Positions 8,236 to 15,521 of a stretch of DNA of 18,384 nt are shown piece after piece. This stretch comes from Candidatus Opitulatrix roisinitermitis (lineage in GTDB: Bacteria; Actinomycetota; Actinomycetes; Actinomycetales; Bifidobacteriaceae): contig JAITSD010000115.1 of the NCBI GenBank assembly GCA_031288055.1, forward strand, positions 1-18,384, written 5' to 3'. The translations under genes were made by a program, and so were the position numbers. Below the pieces are notes generated by a model. That model was not told the DNA's origin, did no database searches, and saw only the letters and a program-made list of their open reading frames with translations. Positions within the stretch are counted from its first letter, which is position 1. Each line of letters begins with the position of its first letter.

Positions 8236-9183
8236 ATGCCGTCACAATTAGTTTTAAGAAAAAGAATTAGTTCCACTCAATCTTTGCAAAAAATATTTAA
8301 AGCTCAAGAATTAATTTCGGCCTCGCGTATATCTAAAGCTCGTTTTTATGCTCAAAATGCTATGCCTTATGCTGATGCTATTACTAAAGCAGTTAGAGCT
8401 GTGGCTAATCATGCTAAAGTAGAGCATATTTTAACTAATAATAATCGCAAAGCACTTGCCACAGCTGTTTTAGTTATTGCGTCTGATAGGGGTATGTCAG
8501 GTAGCTATACTTCGTCAATTATAAAACAGGCTAATATTCAGATAGCCAAATTAAAACAACAATCTAAAAAAATTCAATTATATATTTGTGGTCAGAGAGC
8601 TGTATCGTATTATAAATTTCGTAATATTACTATTGATCAATTTTGGACAGGTCATTCAGATGCTCCCACAGCTGAAAGGTCACAGGAAGTGTCTGATGCT
8701 TTAGTACAAAAATTTTTAGCTACTTCAAAAAATAGCGGGGTTGATGAAGTTATTATAGTCTGTTCTGAGTTTATAAATATGGTTATTCAAAGACCTAGAG
8801 TTATTCGTATGTTACCTTTGATGGTGGTAGATAATGGTTCGGATCCCGATGAATTAGGTGAGTCTTTAGCTAAAGTCGCTAAAATTACCACAACTGCCTC
8901 GACAAATACAGAAAGTGTACCGTTGTATGAATTTGAACCGTCAGCTGAGGCGGTTTTAGATGCTATTTTACCAAGATATGTTCAAAGTCGTATACAGGAA
9001 TGTTTATTAGAATCAGCTGTTTGTGAAACAGCTTCTCGACAGAGATCTATGCATACAGCCAATGATAACGCTAATGATTTACTTGAAGATTTAATTAGGC
9101 GAGCTAATCAAGCTAGACAAGCTGCTATTACTAATGAATTATCAGAAATAGTTGCTGGAGCTGCGGCTTTGCAAAATGGATAA
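8236..9183 (+). CDS. atpG: ATP synthase F1 subunit gamma
   Basis: The central rotor shaft that couples c-ring rotation to catalysis. The 315-residue product has the two long terminal helices (residues 1-60 and about 235-312) around a Rossmann-like middle containing ASDRGMSGSYTSSI. The N-terminal helix reads SLQKIFKAQELISASRISKAR where most bacteria have ITKAM at the same place; from memory bifidobacterial gamma subunits have a very similar KIFxAQE form. The C-terminal helix has ESAVCETASRQRSMHTANDNA and RQAAITNELSEIVAGAAAL, the standard motif that fits into the alpha/beta ring. There is no gap after atpA; the Shine-Dalgarno-like AGGAGA lies inside the end of atpA. Confidence 0.97.
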   Translation: MPSQLVLRKRISSTQSLQKIFKAQELISASRISKARFYAQNAMPYADAITKAVRAVANHAKVEHILTNNNRKALATAVLVIASDRGMSGSYTSSIIKQANIQIAKLKQQSKKIQLYICGQRAVSYYKFRNITIDQFWTGHSDAPTAERSQEVSDALVQKFLATSKNSGVDEVIIVCSEFINMVIQRPRVIRMLPLMVVDNGSDPDELGESLAKVAKITTTASTNTESVPLYEFEPSAEAVLDAILPRYVQSRIQECLLESAVCETASRQRSMHTANDNANDLLEDLIRRANQARQAAITNELSEIVAGAAALQNG

Positions 9184-9211
9184 TTTTAAAGTGATTAATA
9201 ATTTTATATAA

Positions 9212-9219
9212 AAGGAGAT
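9212..9219 (+). promoter_or_regulatory. Strong ribosome-binding site that decides the atpD start
   Basis: AAGGAGAT lies 4 nt before ATG 9224, the best Shine-Dalgarno match in the window. It argues that the 27 residues before the internal Met (ATG 9305) are really translated, giving beta an N-terminal extension. Confidence 0.75.
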
Positions 9220-9223
9220 AAAG

Positions 9224-10738
9224 ATGGTTAGATCTAAACAGGCAGGGCTTGACAAATCAAATATTATCAACTCTAAGTCCAATAATCAGTTGGTAGACAA
9301 TAGTATGGTTTTACAAGGTAGAGTGGTTCAAATAATTGGTTCTGTGGTTGATGTGGAGTTTTATACAGAAACTCTACCAGAAATATATGATGCTTTGGAG
9401 GTTAATGTTAGTGGAACTAAGAAAGAGGAGGGGGAATCTAGTCACAAAATAACTTTGGAGGTAGAACAGCAGCTAGGTAATAAAATTGTTAGATGTATAT
9501 CGCTTAATCCGACTGACGGTTTAATTAGAGGTGCTATAGTTACATCTTTAGGGCATCCTATAGAAGTGGTGGTGGGGGATATTACTAAAGGGCATGTTTT
9601 TAATGTGGTGGGTGATTGTTTAAATTTAAAACCCGGTGAAAAATTGGATATAAAAGAAAAATGGGCCATTCATCGCAAATCGCCATCGTTTGATAAATTA
9701 GAATCTAAAACTCAGATGTTTGAAACTGGTATAAAAGTAATTGACTTATTAACTCCTTATGTTCAGGGTGGCAAAATAGGTCTTTTTGGCGGTGCAGGTG
9801 TGGGTAAAACGGTTTTAATTCAGGAAATGATTCAAAGAGTTGCCCAAAATCACGGCGGAGTTTCGGTTTTTGCTGGCGTGGGTGAAAGAACTCGTGAGGG
9901 TAATGATTTAATTGGTGAAATGGAAGAAGCTGGTGTATTTGATAAAACTGCTTTAGTTTTTGGTCAAATGGATGAACCTCCTGGTACAAGATTAAGAGTG
10001 GCATTAACAGCTTTAACTATGGCTGAATATTTTAGAGATGTGCAAAACCAAGATGTTTTATTATTTATTGATAATATATTTCGTTTTACACAAGCCGGTT
10101 CAGAGGTTTCTACGCTGCTTGGTAGAATGCCATCAGCTGTGGGATATCAACCTAATTTAGCTGATGAAATGGGAGCTTTACAAGAACGAATTACTTCCAC
10201 TCGTGGACATTCTATTACTTCTTTACAAGCTATTTATGTGCCAGCAGATGATTACACGGATCCTGCTCCAGCTACGACTTTTGCTCATTTAGATGCTACA
10301 ACTGAACTATCGCGTGAAATAGCCTCAAAAGGTATATATCCTTGTGTTGATCCCCTAAATTCAACTTCCCGCATTTTAAATGCTAGATATGTTGGTCAGC
10401 AACATTATGATGTAGCAAATCAAGTTAAAGAGATTTTACAAAAAAATAAAGATTTGGAAGACATTATAGCTCTTATAGGTATAGACGAGTTGTCTGAAGA
10501 GGATAAAATAACTGTGGCTAGAGCTAGACGCATAGAATTATTTTTATCGCAAAATTTTTATATGGCAGAAAAGTTTACAGGTGTACCTGGTTCGACTGTG
10601 CCAATTTCTGAAACGATTACAGCTTTTCAATCTATTTGTGAGGGAAAGTATGACGATTATGCCGAACAAGCTTTTTTTAATATTGGGGGGATAGAAGATT
10701 TAGAAATTAAACAAACTCAAATAGTTAAAAACAGTTAA
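9224..10738 (+). CDS. atpD: ATP synthase F1 subunit beta
   Basis: The catalytic subunit that makes or hydrolyses ATP. The 504-residue protein has a polar N-terminal extension (1-30), the barrel domain starting GRVVQIIGSVVDVEF, the P-loop GGAGVGKT (189-196), the catalytic glutamate Glu221 in GERTREGND, the FIDNIFRFTQAGSEVSTLLGR strand, and IYVPADDYTDPAPATTF. The C-terminal rotor-contact loop DELSEEDK and AEKFTGVPG follow. All catalytic residues expected for an active enzyme are visible. The barrel domain carries a small charged loop (GTKKEEGESSH, about residues 65-75). The Shine-Dalgarno site at 9212-9219 supports the upstream start. The gene lies 40 nt after atpG. Confidence 0.98.
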   Translation: MVRSKQAGLDKSNIINSKSNNQLVDNSMVLQGRVVQIIGSVVDVEFYTETLPEIYDALEVNVSGTKKEEGESSHKITLEVEQQLGNKIVRCISLNPTDGLIRGAIVTSLGHPIEVVVGDITKGHVFNVVGDCLNLKPGEKLDIKEKWAIHRKSPSFDKLESKTQMFETGIKVIDLLTPYVQGGKIGLFGGAGVGKTVLIQEMIQRVAQNHGGVSVFAGVGERTREGNDLIGEMEEAGVFDKTALVFGQMDEPPGTRLRVALTALTMAEYFRDVQNQDVLLFIDNIFRFTQAGSEVSTLLGRMPSAVGYQPNLADEMGALQERITSTRGHSITSLQAIYVPADDYTDPAPATTFAHLDATTELSREIASKGIYPCVDPLNSTSRILNARYVGQQHYDVANQVKEILQKNKDLEDIIALIGIDELSEEDKITVARARRIELFLSQNFYMAEKFTGVPGSTVPISETITAFQSICEGKYDDYAEQAFFNIGGIEDLEIKQTQIVKNS

Positions 10739-10799
10739 ACTTGTAAATGTTAAATTTGTAAATAGTTGATAATATAGATAAAGTGAAGCAGGTAGATTT

Positions 10800-11129
10800 G
10801 TGGTAGATAGTAAAGATATAAAATTGACTAATAGTAATCAAAATAATAACGATAAAGTATTGTCCGATAATCATACTATGTCATTTGATTTTGTTTCGCC
10901 TAAGGGCCGACTTATAAAAGGTCAGTGTAAGCAAGTTATAGCCCCATCAGTGGATGGTGAAATAGGTATTTTGTATGACCATGAACCAGTTCTAACTGGT
11001 ATGAAAGCGGGTCAGGTTAGAATAACTAAAAAAGAAGATGTGGTTAAAGTTAATATAACTGGCGGATTTTTATCGGTTGATTCTAATGAAATAACTATTG
11101 TAGCCGATTGGGCAGAAATTGTTAAATAG
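10800..11129 (+). CDS. atpC: ATP synthase F1 subunit epsilon (short form)
   Basis: Epsilon sits on the rotor foot and in many bacteria inhibits ATP hydrolysis. Residues 28-109 form the N-terminal beta-sandwich: FDFVSPKGRLIKGQ, APSVDGEIGILYDHEPVLTGMKAGQVRI, and VNITGGFLSVDSNEITIVAD. The protein ends directly after this domain, so the C-terminal helical hairpin that performs inhibition in E. coli is absent, as in several actinobacteria. The start is GTG 10800, with AGGTAG a few nt before it. A second candidate is ATG 10878, which would remove a 26-residue Asn/Ser-rich extension. That extension resembles the one on beta (see findings). The gene lies 61 nt after atpD and 8 nt before the lipoprotein gene. 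Confidence 0.92.
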   Translation: MVDSKDIKLTNSNQNNNDKVLSDNHTMSFDFVSPKGRLIKGQCKQVIAPSVDGEIGILYDHEPVLTGMKAGQVRITKKEDVVKVNITGGFLSVDSNEITIVADWAEIVK

Positions 11130-11137
11130 AATTTGTT

Positions 11138-11800
11138 GTGAAATTATCGTTAATATTTAAATTTATTGTTTTATCAGTTATTTTGGGTTTGACAGTAAAT
11201 TTTTTATCTGCTTGTTATTCTAATCAGTCAACTAATCAGGTGCCTGGTTCTAATCCTATAGTGTCTAAAATTGATCCTGTGCCTATTGTGACAAATAGTG
11301 TGCCTCAAGCATCGCCTTTTTCTAAAATGATTGATAATCATGAGAAATACCATTTTTCGTTAGTTCAACCAGAAGATATTAGATTAACACAAATACAAGA
11401 TGGCACATATGCTTTAACTATTATGACAACTATTCAAGCTGCTCAATTATATAAATCTAGTCAGGGTAGAATATCAATAATTGCTACAATTACTAAAGAT
11501 TATAAATGGGTTGTGGTGGCCAATTATAATTATTTAGTGAATTTTAATACTCTTGTTATAGAAGCTATGCAAGACATAGCTGCTTCTATAGATTGGTTGT
11601 ATTCAAATAATAATGATTTAATAAGTTTGTCTGAAAAAAACAAAATATCTACTAAATTAGCCATTCAACCACTTTTAAAAGCTAAAGATTTTAAATATTC
11701 AGATGGAAATAAAATGGTTGAGATTTTAAAAAAATATTATAAAAAAAATAAAATTAAAGTTTCTGAACCATCTGATAAAATATATTTTACTAGGACTTAG
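11138..11800 (+). CDS. Putative lipoprotein of unknown function
   Basis: I do not recognise the family. The 220-residue product opens with a classic lipoprotein signal: Lys2 and Lys8, a hydrophobic core (about residues 9-23), and a lipobox LSAC with Cys26 as the lipid-bearing residue. A Ser/Asn/Pro-rich linker follows (about 27-60), then a mixed domain with DIRLTQIQDGTYALTIMTTI and KDYKWVVVANYNYLV, suggesting beta strands. The last 45 residues are helical and very Lys-rich, followed by a short polar tail. It should be anchored to the outer face of the membrane. The start is GTG 11138 without a good Shine-Dalgarno site, 8 nt after atpC, so it may be co-transcribed with the atp genes or coupled to them. 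A role in ATP synthase function is only suggested by position. Confidence 0.7.
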   Translation: MKLSLIFKFIVLSVILGLTVNFLSACYSNQSTNQVPGSNPIVSKIDPVPIVTNSVPQASPFSKMIDNHEKYHFSLVQPEDIRLTQIQDGTYALTIMTTIQAAQLYKSSQGRISIIATITKDYKWVVVANYNYLVNFNTLVIEAMQDIAASIDWLYSNNNDLISLSEKNKISTKLAIQPLLKAKDFKYSDGNKMVEILKKYYKKNKIKVSEPSDKIYFTRT

Positions 11801-11836
11801 TTGTAATAATTTTGTTATAATTTAAAATTATTATGA
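11801..11836 (+). repeat. Perfect 10-bp inverted repeat around a -10 box
   Basis: TAATAATTTT (11804-11813) and AAAATTATTA (11824-11833) are exact reverse complements separated by 10 nt. Three further base pairs (one A-U and two G-U in RNA) extend the stem outwards to 11801-11836. It starts directly after the lipoprotein stop codon and its loop contains TATAAT. It could be a regulator-binding site or a weak AT-only transcript-end hairpin; no T-run follows. AT-rich sequence makes chance palindromes more likely. Confidence 0.45.
11813..11821 (+). promoter_or_regulatory. Extended -10 promoter element upstream of the peptide importer
   Basis: TGTTATAAT combines a TG extension with a perfect TATAAT (11816-11821), roughly 100 nt before the binding-protein ATG. 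No good -35 box lies 16-18 nt upstream, which is tolerated in extended -10 promoters. It falls in the loop of the inverted repeat. Confidence 0.5.
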
Positions 11837-11867
11837 TAAACTATCATTGTAGAATGTGAAACTTTTT

Positions 11868-11873
11868 TATAAT
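11868..11873 (+). promoter_or_regulatory. Second TATAAT box upstream of the peptide importer
   Basis: A perfect TATAAT follows a T-run and would start a transcript near 11880, about 45 nt before the ATG at 11924. The -35 region (around 11845-11850, CATTGT) is weak. It could be an alternative promoter to the one at 11813-11821. Confidence 0.4.
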
Positions 11874-11923
11874 CGTGAAGATGTTTTGATAGAAACAGCG
11901 AATGAAAAAATGAAAGGTAAAAA

Positions 11924-13570
11924 ATGAAAAAATTAGTTGTGACATTGAGCGTACTTGCTTTGTCAGTAGTGGGGTTAGTGGGTTTAAGTGCTTGTGGTGG
12001 TCAAAGTTCATCATCTAGTTCGGATAAGGTAATTAATGTTTATGGTTGTGAACCGCAAAATAAACTTGTGCCAGGCAATACATCGGAAACTTGTGGCGGA
12101 AATATTTTGCTCCAGTTATTTGATGGTTTGGTTAAATACACTAATGAGGGTAAAGCTGAAAATGATGTGGCAGAGTCCATAACTCCAGAAGATGGTAATA
12201 AAATTTTTGATATAAAAATAAGACAGGGGTTAGTGTTTGATAATGGGGAAGCTATAACTGCTGATTCTTTTATTAAATCGTGGAATTATACGGCTCTTGC
12301 TGAAAACGCTCAAGCCGGTCAATCTTTTTTTGAGCCAATTAAAGGATATAAAGAAGTTTCAGAGGAGAATGCTAAAACTAAAACTTTGTCAGGTTTAGTT
12401 AAAGTGACTGATTTGGAATTTAAAATTGAATTGGAAAAACCTTCTATAACTTTTCCTATGCGTTTAGGTTATTCAACATTTGCTCCTTTGCCAGTTTCTC
12501 AATTTGATGATGACGGGAGATTAGAAGATGATTTTGGCGATCATCCCATTGGTAATGGACCATATAAATTTAGTGAGTGGAATCATGATATGGATATAAA
12601 GTTGGTTAAATCAGATACTTATAAAGGTAATAAAGTTGTTAAAAATTCAGGTTTGGATTTCAAAATCTATACTGGAGGTTCGGAAGCAGCTTATGCTGAT
12701 GTGCAATCTGGTGTTTTGGATGTGTTAGATTCTGTACCAGCTACTCAATCTAAAACTTTTCAAAACGATTCTCAAGTTCAAGCAGTTATTTCAAAATCAA
12801 CAAATTTTCAAGGATTAGAGATTCCAGATAATTTACCACATTTTGGTTGGGATGAAGAAGGTCAATTAAGAAGGGCGGCTGTTTCATATTCAATTGATAG
12901 ACAATCTATAATTGATAAAGTAGTTGATGGTTTAGCGGATCACCCAGTTAGTTATTCGCCAAATAGTTCTGAAATTTCTGGAGCATCTAGCGAGGTAGAA
13001 GGTAATGAAGTTTTAAATTTCAATGCAGATCAGGCTAAAGAGCTATGGTCCAAAGCTGATGCTATATCTAAATTTGATAATCCTAAATTGGATGTCTACT
13101 ATAATGCTGACGGGGGAGGAAAATCTCTTTTAGAAGCAGTGGCTAATTCTATTAAGACTAATTTAGGTATTGAATCATCTGCTAAATCGGTGGTTGATTT
13201 TAAAACTTTATTAAATAAAGAGGCTGAACATAATGTGGATGGTGCTTTTAGAATGGGTTGGCAACCTGATTATCCATCAATTGAAAACTTTTTAGCACCT
13301 TTATATACTAAAGAAGCTATTAGAACGGGATCGAATTATTCAGGTTTTTCTAATGAAGAATTTGATAACCTTTTATCTGATGGTGGTGCCGCTTCTAGTA
13401 TAGATGAAGCTAATAAATTATTTGCTAAAGCTCAAGTGCTTTTATTTAAGTATTTACCTTGTTTCCCATTGTATGATATTAAAAATAAAGGAGTTACGGC
13501 ATTAGGGGTTAAAGGCATGACTTTTGACTGGCATTCAGTACCGGTTTATACTGATATATCTAAGGATTAA
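11924..13570 (+). CDS. Peptide ABC transporter substrate-binding lipoprotein (family 5)
   Basis: The 548-residue extracellular receptor captures peptides and delivers them to the two permeases encoded next. It has a lipoprotein signal: KK at residues 2-3, a hydrophobic core, and lipobox LSAC with Cys24. A Ser-rich linker leads into the mature domain. Family-5 features include LLQLFDGLV, a KIRQGLVFDNGEAITADSFIKSWNY segment matching the f.dG.p.tA.D...s..r signature, GNGPYKFSEWNHD, and a late GWQPDYPSIENFLAPLY...SNYSGFSNEEFDNLL region typical of actinobacterial peptide receptors. Oligopeptide or dipeptide preference cannot be decided. GAAAGG at 11912-11917 is the ribosome-binding site. The downstream gap of 62 nt is the largest inside the importer cluster. 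Confidence 0.93.
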   Translation: MKKLVVTLSVLALSVVGLVGLSACGGQSSSSSSDKVINVYGCEPQNKLVPGNTSETCGGNILLQLFDGLVKYTNEGKAENDVAESITPEDGNKIFDIKIRQGLVFDNGEAITADSFIKSWNYTALAENAQAGQSFFEPIKGYKEVSEENAKTKTLSGLVKVTDLEFKIELEKPSITFPMRLGYSTFAPLPVSQFDDDGRLEDDFGDHPIGNGPYKFSEWNHDMDIKLVKSDTYKGNKVVKNSGLDFKIYTGGSEAAYADVQSGVLDVLDSVPATQSKTFQNDSQVQAVISKSTNFQGLEIPDNLPHFGWDEEGQLRRAAVSYSIDRQSIIDKVVDGLADHPVSYSPNSSEISGASSEVEGNEVLNFNADQAKELWSKADAISKFDNPKLDVYYNADGGGKSLLEAVANSIKTNLGIESSAKSVVDFKTLLNKEAEHNVDGAFRMGWQPDYPSIENFLAPLYTKEAIRTGSNYSGFSNEEFDNLLSDGGAASSIDEANKLFAKAQVLLFKYLPCFPLYDIKNKGVTALGVKGMTFDWHSVPVYTDISKD

Positions 13571-13632
13571 AATAAATTAGTTTATTAAATATAATATCCA
13601 AAGGTAAATTGAATTAAAATAAAAGGTTTATA

Positions 13633-14565
13633 ATGGCTCGTTATATTGGGGTTAGGGTTCTCCAAACAATCCCAGTAGTATTAGGTACAACTTTGTTAAT
13701 TTACGGGTTGGTATTTTTAATGCCAGGTGATCCAGTTAGAGCTATGTTTGGTAATCATCCTCCTAGCGAAGCGGCTATGAATGTGGTTAGACGGGAGTTT
13801 CATTTAGACCAACCTTTTATTATGCAATATTTGTATTTTTTGAAAGGTGTCTTAACTTTTGATTTTGGTAAAACTTTTCAAGGTCGTAATGTGTCAGATG
13901 TTATAGCCACTAGTTTGCCTATTACGGCGCAATTGGCTTTTTTATCAATTTTCTTTGAAATTATAATTGGTGTTGGGTTAGGCATTGTAACGGGTGTTAA
14001 AAAAGGTCGTATTTTTGATAATACTGTTTTAATGTCCACTTTAGTAATCATTTCTATTCCAACTTTTGTTTTAGGTTTTGTATGTCAATTTATATTTGCT
14101 GTTAAACTAGGAATTGTACCGGCAACAGTGGGTAATTATATTGATATAAATCATATGCTTATGCCAGCTTTAGTTTTGGCTAGTGTATCAATTAGTTATG
14201 TTATAAGATTAACTAGAAGTCAAATAAAGGATAATTTAAATGCTGACTATGTTAGAACAGCTAGAGCTAAAGGTTTGGACAACAGGACAGTGGTTTTGAA
14301 ACATATTTTACGAAACTCTTTGGTGCCTGTAGTAACTTATATAGGGGCTGATTTAGGTGGTTTAATGGGTGGAGCTGTGGTTACTGAGGCAGTATTTAAT
14401 ATAAATGGTATAGGTCATCAATTATATTCAGGTATTTCTAGAGGTGAGGGTGTTTTAGTGGTGTCTTTGGTGACGGTTTTAGTTTTAATATATATAGTGG
14501 CTAACCTTTTGGTTGATATATTATATGCCTTTTTAGATCCTAGAATAAGATACGGCAAAAGTTAA
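13633..14565 (+). CDS. Peptide ABC transporter permease, DppB/OppB type
   Basis: One half of the membrane channel of the peptide importer. The 310-residue product has a first membrane helix (about residues 10-30), then the typical FLMPGDPVRAMFG, a periplasmic loop, and five further helices. The ATPase-coupling EAA loop reads DYVRTARAKGLDNRTVVLKH, with the conserved Gly, followed by ILRNSLVPVVT and a final AFLDPRIRYG, the standard end of DppB proteins. AAAAGG before the ATG acts as ribosome-binding site. The next gene starts 13 nt after its stop. Confidence 0.95.
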   Translation: MARYIGVRVLQTIPVVLGTTLLIYGLVFLMPGDPVRAMFGNHPPSEAAMNVVRREFHLDQPFIMQYLYFLKGVLTFDFGKTFQGRNVSDVIATSLPITAQLAFLSIFFEIIIGVGLGIVTGVKKGRIFDNTVLMSTLVIISIPTFVLGFVCQFIFAVKLGIVPATVGNYIDINHMLMPALVLASVSISYVIRLTRSQIKDNLNADYVRTARAKGLDNRTVVLKHILRNSLVPVVTYIGADLGGLMGGAVVTEAVFNINGIGHQLYSGISRGEGVLVVSLVTVLVLIYIVANLLVDILYAFLDPRIRYGKS

Positions 14566-14578
14566 AGGGATAAGTTTT

Positions 14579-15508
14579 GTGAATAGTAAAATAGAACATT
14601 TTGTGGCTGATTATGATACCAATTTGTCAGCTGTTGATCAGTTTACAAGTGATAAAAAAGTTACAGGACTTATTCAAGAAGCTTGGTCAATAATTATTCG
14701 TAATCCTTTATTTTGGGTATCGTCAGTTATTGTTTTAATATTGGCCTCCATGGCGTTGTTCCCTGGTCTTTGGTCGCAGACTGATCCTTTAGTTTGTCAA
14801 ATTTCTGATTCTAACTTGTCAGGTTCAGCCATTCATCCTATGGGAACGACTTTACAAGGTTGCGATGTTTTTGCCAGAGTAGTTTATGGAGCTAGACCAT
14901 CATTAGCTATTGGAGTTATGACCACTGTAATAGGTACTTTAATTGGTGTTATAATAGGCACGATAGCGGGTTTTTTCGGTGGTATTTTAGATTCAATATT
15001 ATCTAGAGTAATTGATGTTTTTTATGCTATTCCTTTTATTTTAGCAGCTGTGGCAGTCTTACAACTTTTCCAAAGTTCAGATTCTATTTGGAAAGTGATT
15101 TTTACACTGTCGCTATTTGCTTGGACTTCACCAGCTAGGCTAATGCGTTCAGCTGTTCTGGGTGTTAAACAGCAAGAGTTCATAACCGCTTCAGTAGCTT
15201 TAGGGTCTTCACAGTTTAGAAATATGTTTATGCATATTTTGCCGAACTCTATATCGCCTGTAATTGCTACTGCTACTATCAATATCGGTGGTTATATTGT
15301 GGCAGAATCTACTTTATCGTTTTTAGGTTTAGGTCTAGGTTCAAACTCTGTGTCGTGGGGGCAGGATATTGCTAATGCTAGAGATAATTTAATGACCACT
15401 CCATCTATGCTTTTATGGCCATCATTATTTTTAGCTGTGACAACTTTGTCATTCATTTTCTTAGGTGATTCTATTCGTGATGCTTTAGATCCAAAAGGTC
15501 GTAGGTAA
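14579..15508 (+). CDS. Peptide ABC transporter permease, DppC/OppC type
   Basis: The partner channel subunit, 309 residues. A cytoplasmic N-terminal segment of about 45 residues precedes the first membrane helix (about 46-66). The external part contains HPMGTTLQGCDVFARVVYGARPSL, the OppC-type motif in its actinobacterial form. It has two cysteines (in LVCQIS and QGCDV) that could form a disulfide; this is my inference. The EAA loop EFITASVALGSSQFRNMFMHILPN precedes STLSFLGLG and SWGQDI, both typical of this family. It ends SIRDALDPKGRR. The start is GTG 14579 with AAGGGAT upstream; it overlaps no neighbour and lies 13 nt before the ATPase gene. Confidence 0.95.
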   Translation: MNSKIEHFVADYDTNLSAVDQFTSDKKVTGLIQEAWSIIIRNPLFWVSSVIVLILASMALFPGLWSQTDPLVCQISDSNLSGSAIHPMGTTLQGCDVFARVVYGARPSLAIGVMTTVIGTLIGVIIGTIAGFFGGILDSILSRVIDVFYAIPFILAAVAVLQLFQSSDSIWKVIFTLSLFAWTSPARLMRSAVLGVKQQEFITASVALGSSQFRNMFMHILPNSISPVIATATINIGGYIVAESTLSFLGLGLGSNSVSWGQDIANARDNLMTTPSMLLWPSLFLAVTTLSFIFLGDSIRDALDPKGRR

Positions 15509-15521
15509 AGGATAAAATATA

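Noticed and set aside
11801..11836. Classical intrinsic terminator after the lipoprotein gene
   Set aside because: The stem is made almost only of A-T pairs and no T-run follows it, so I list it as an inverted repeat of uncertain role.
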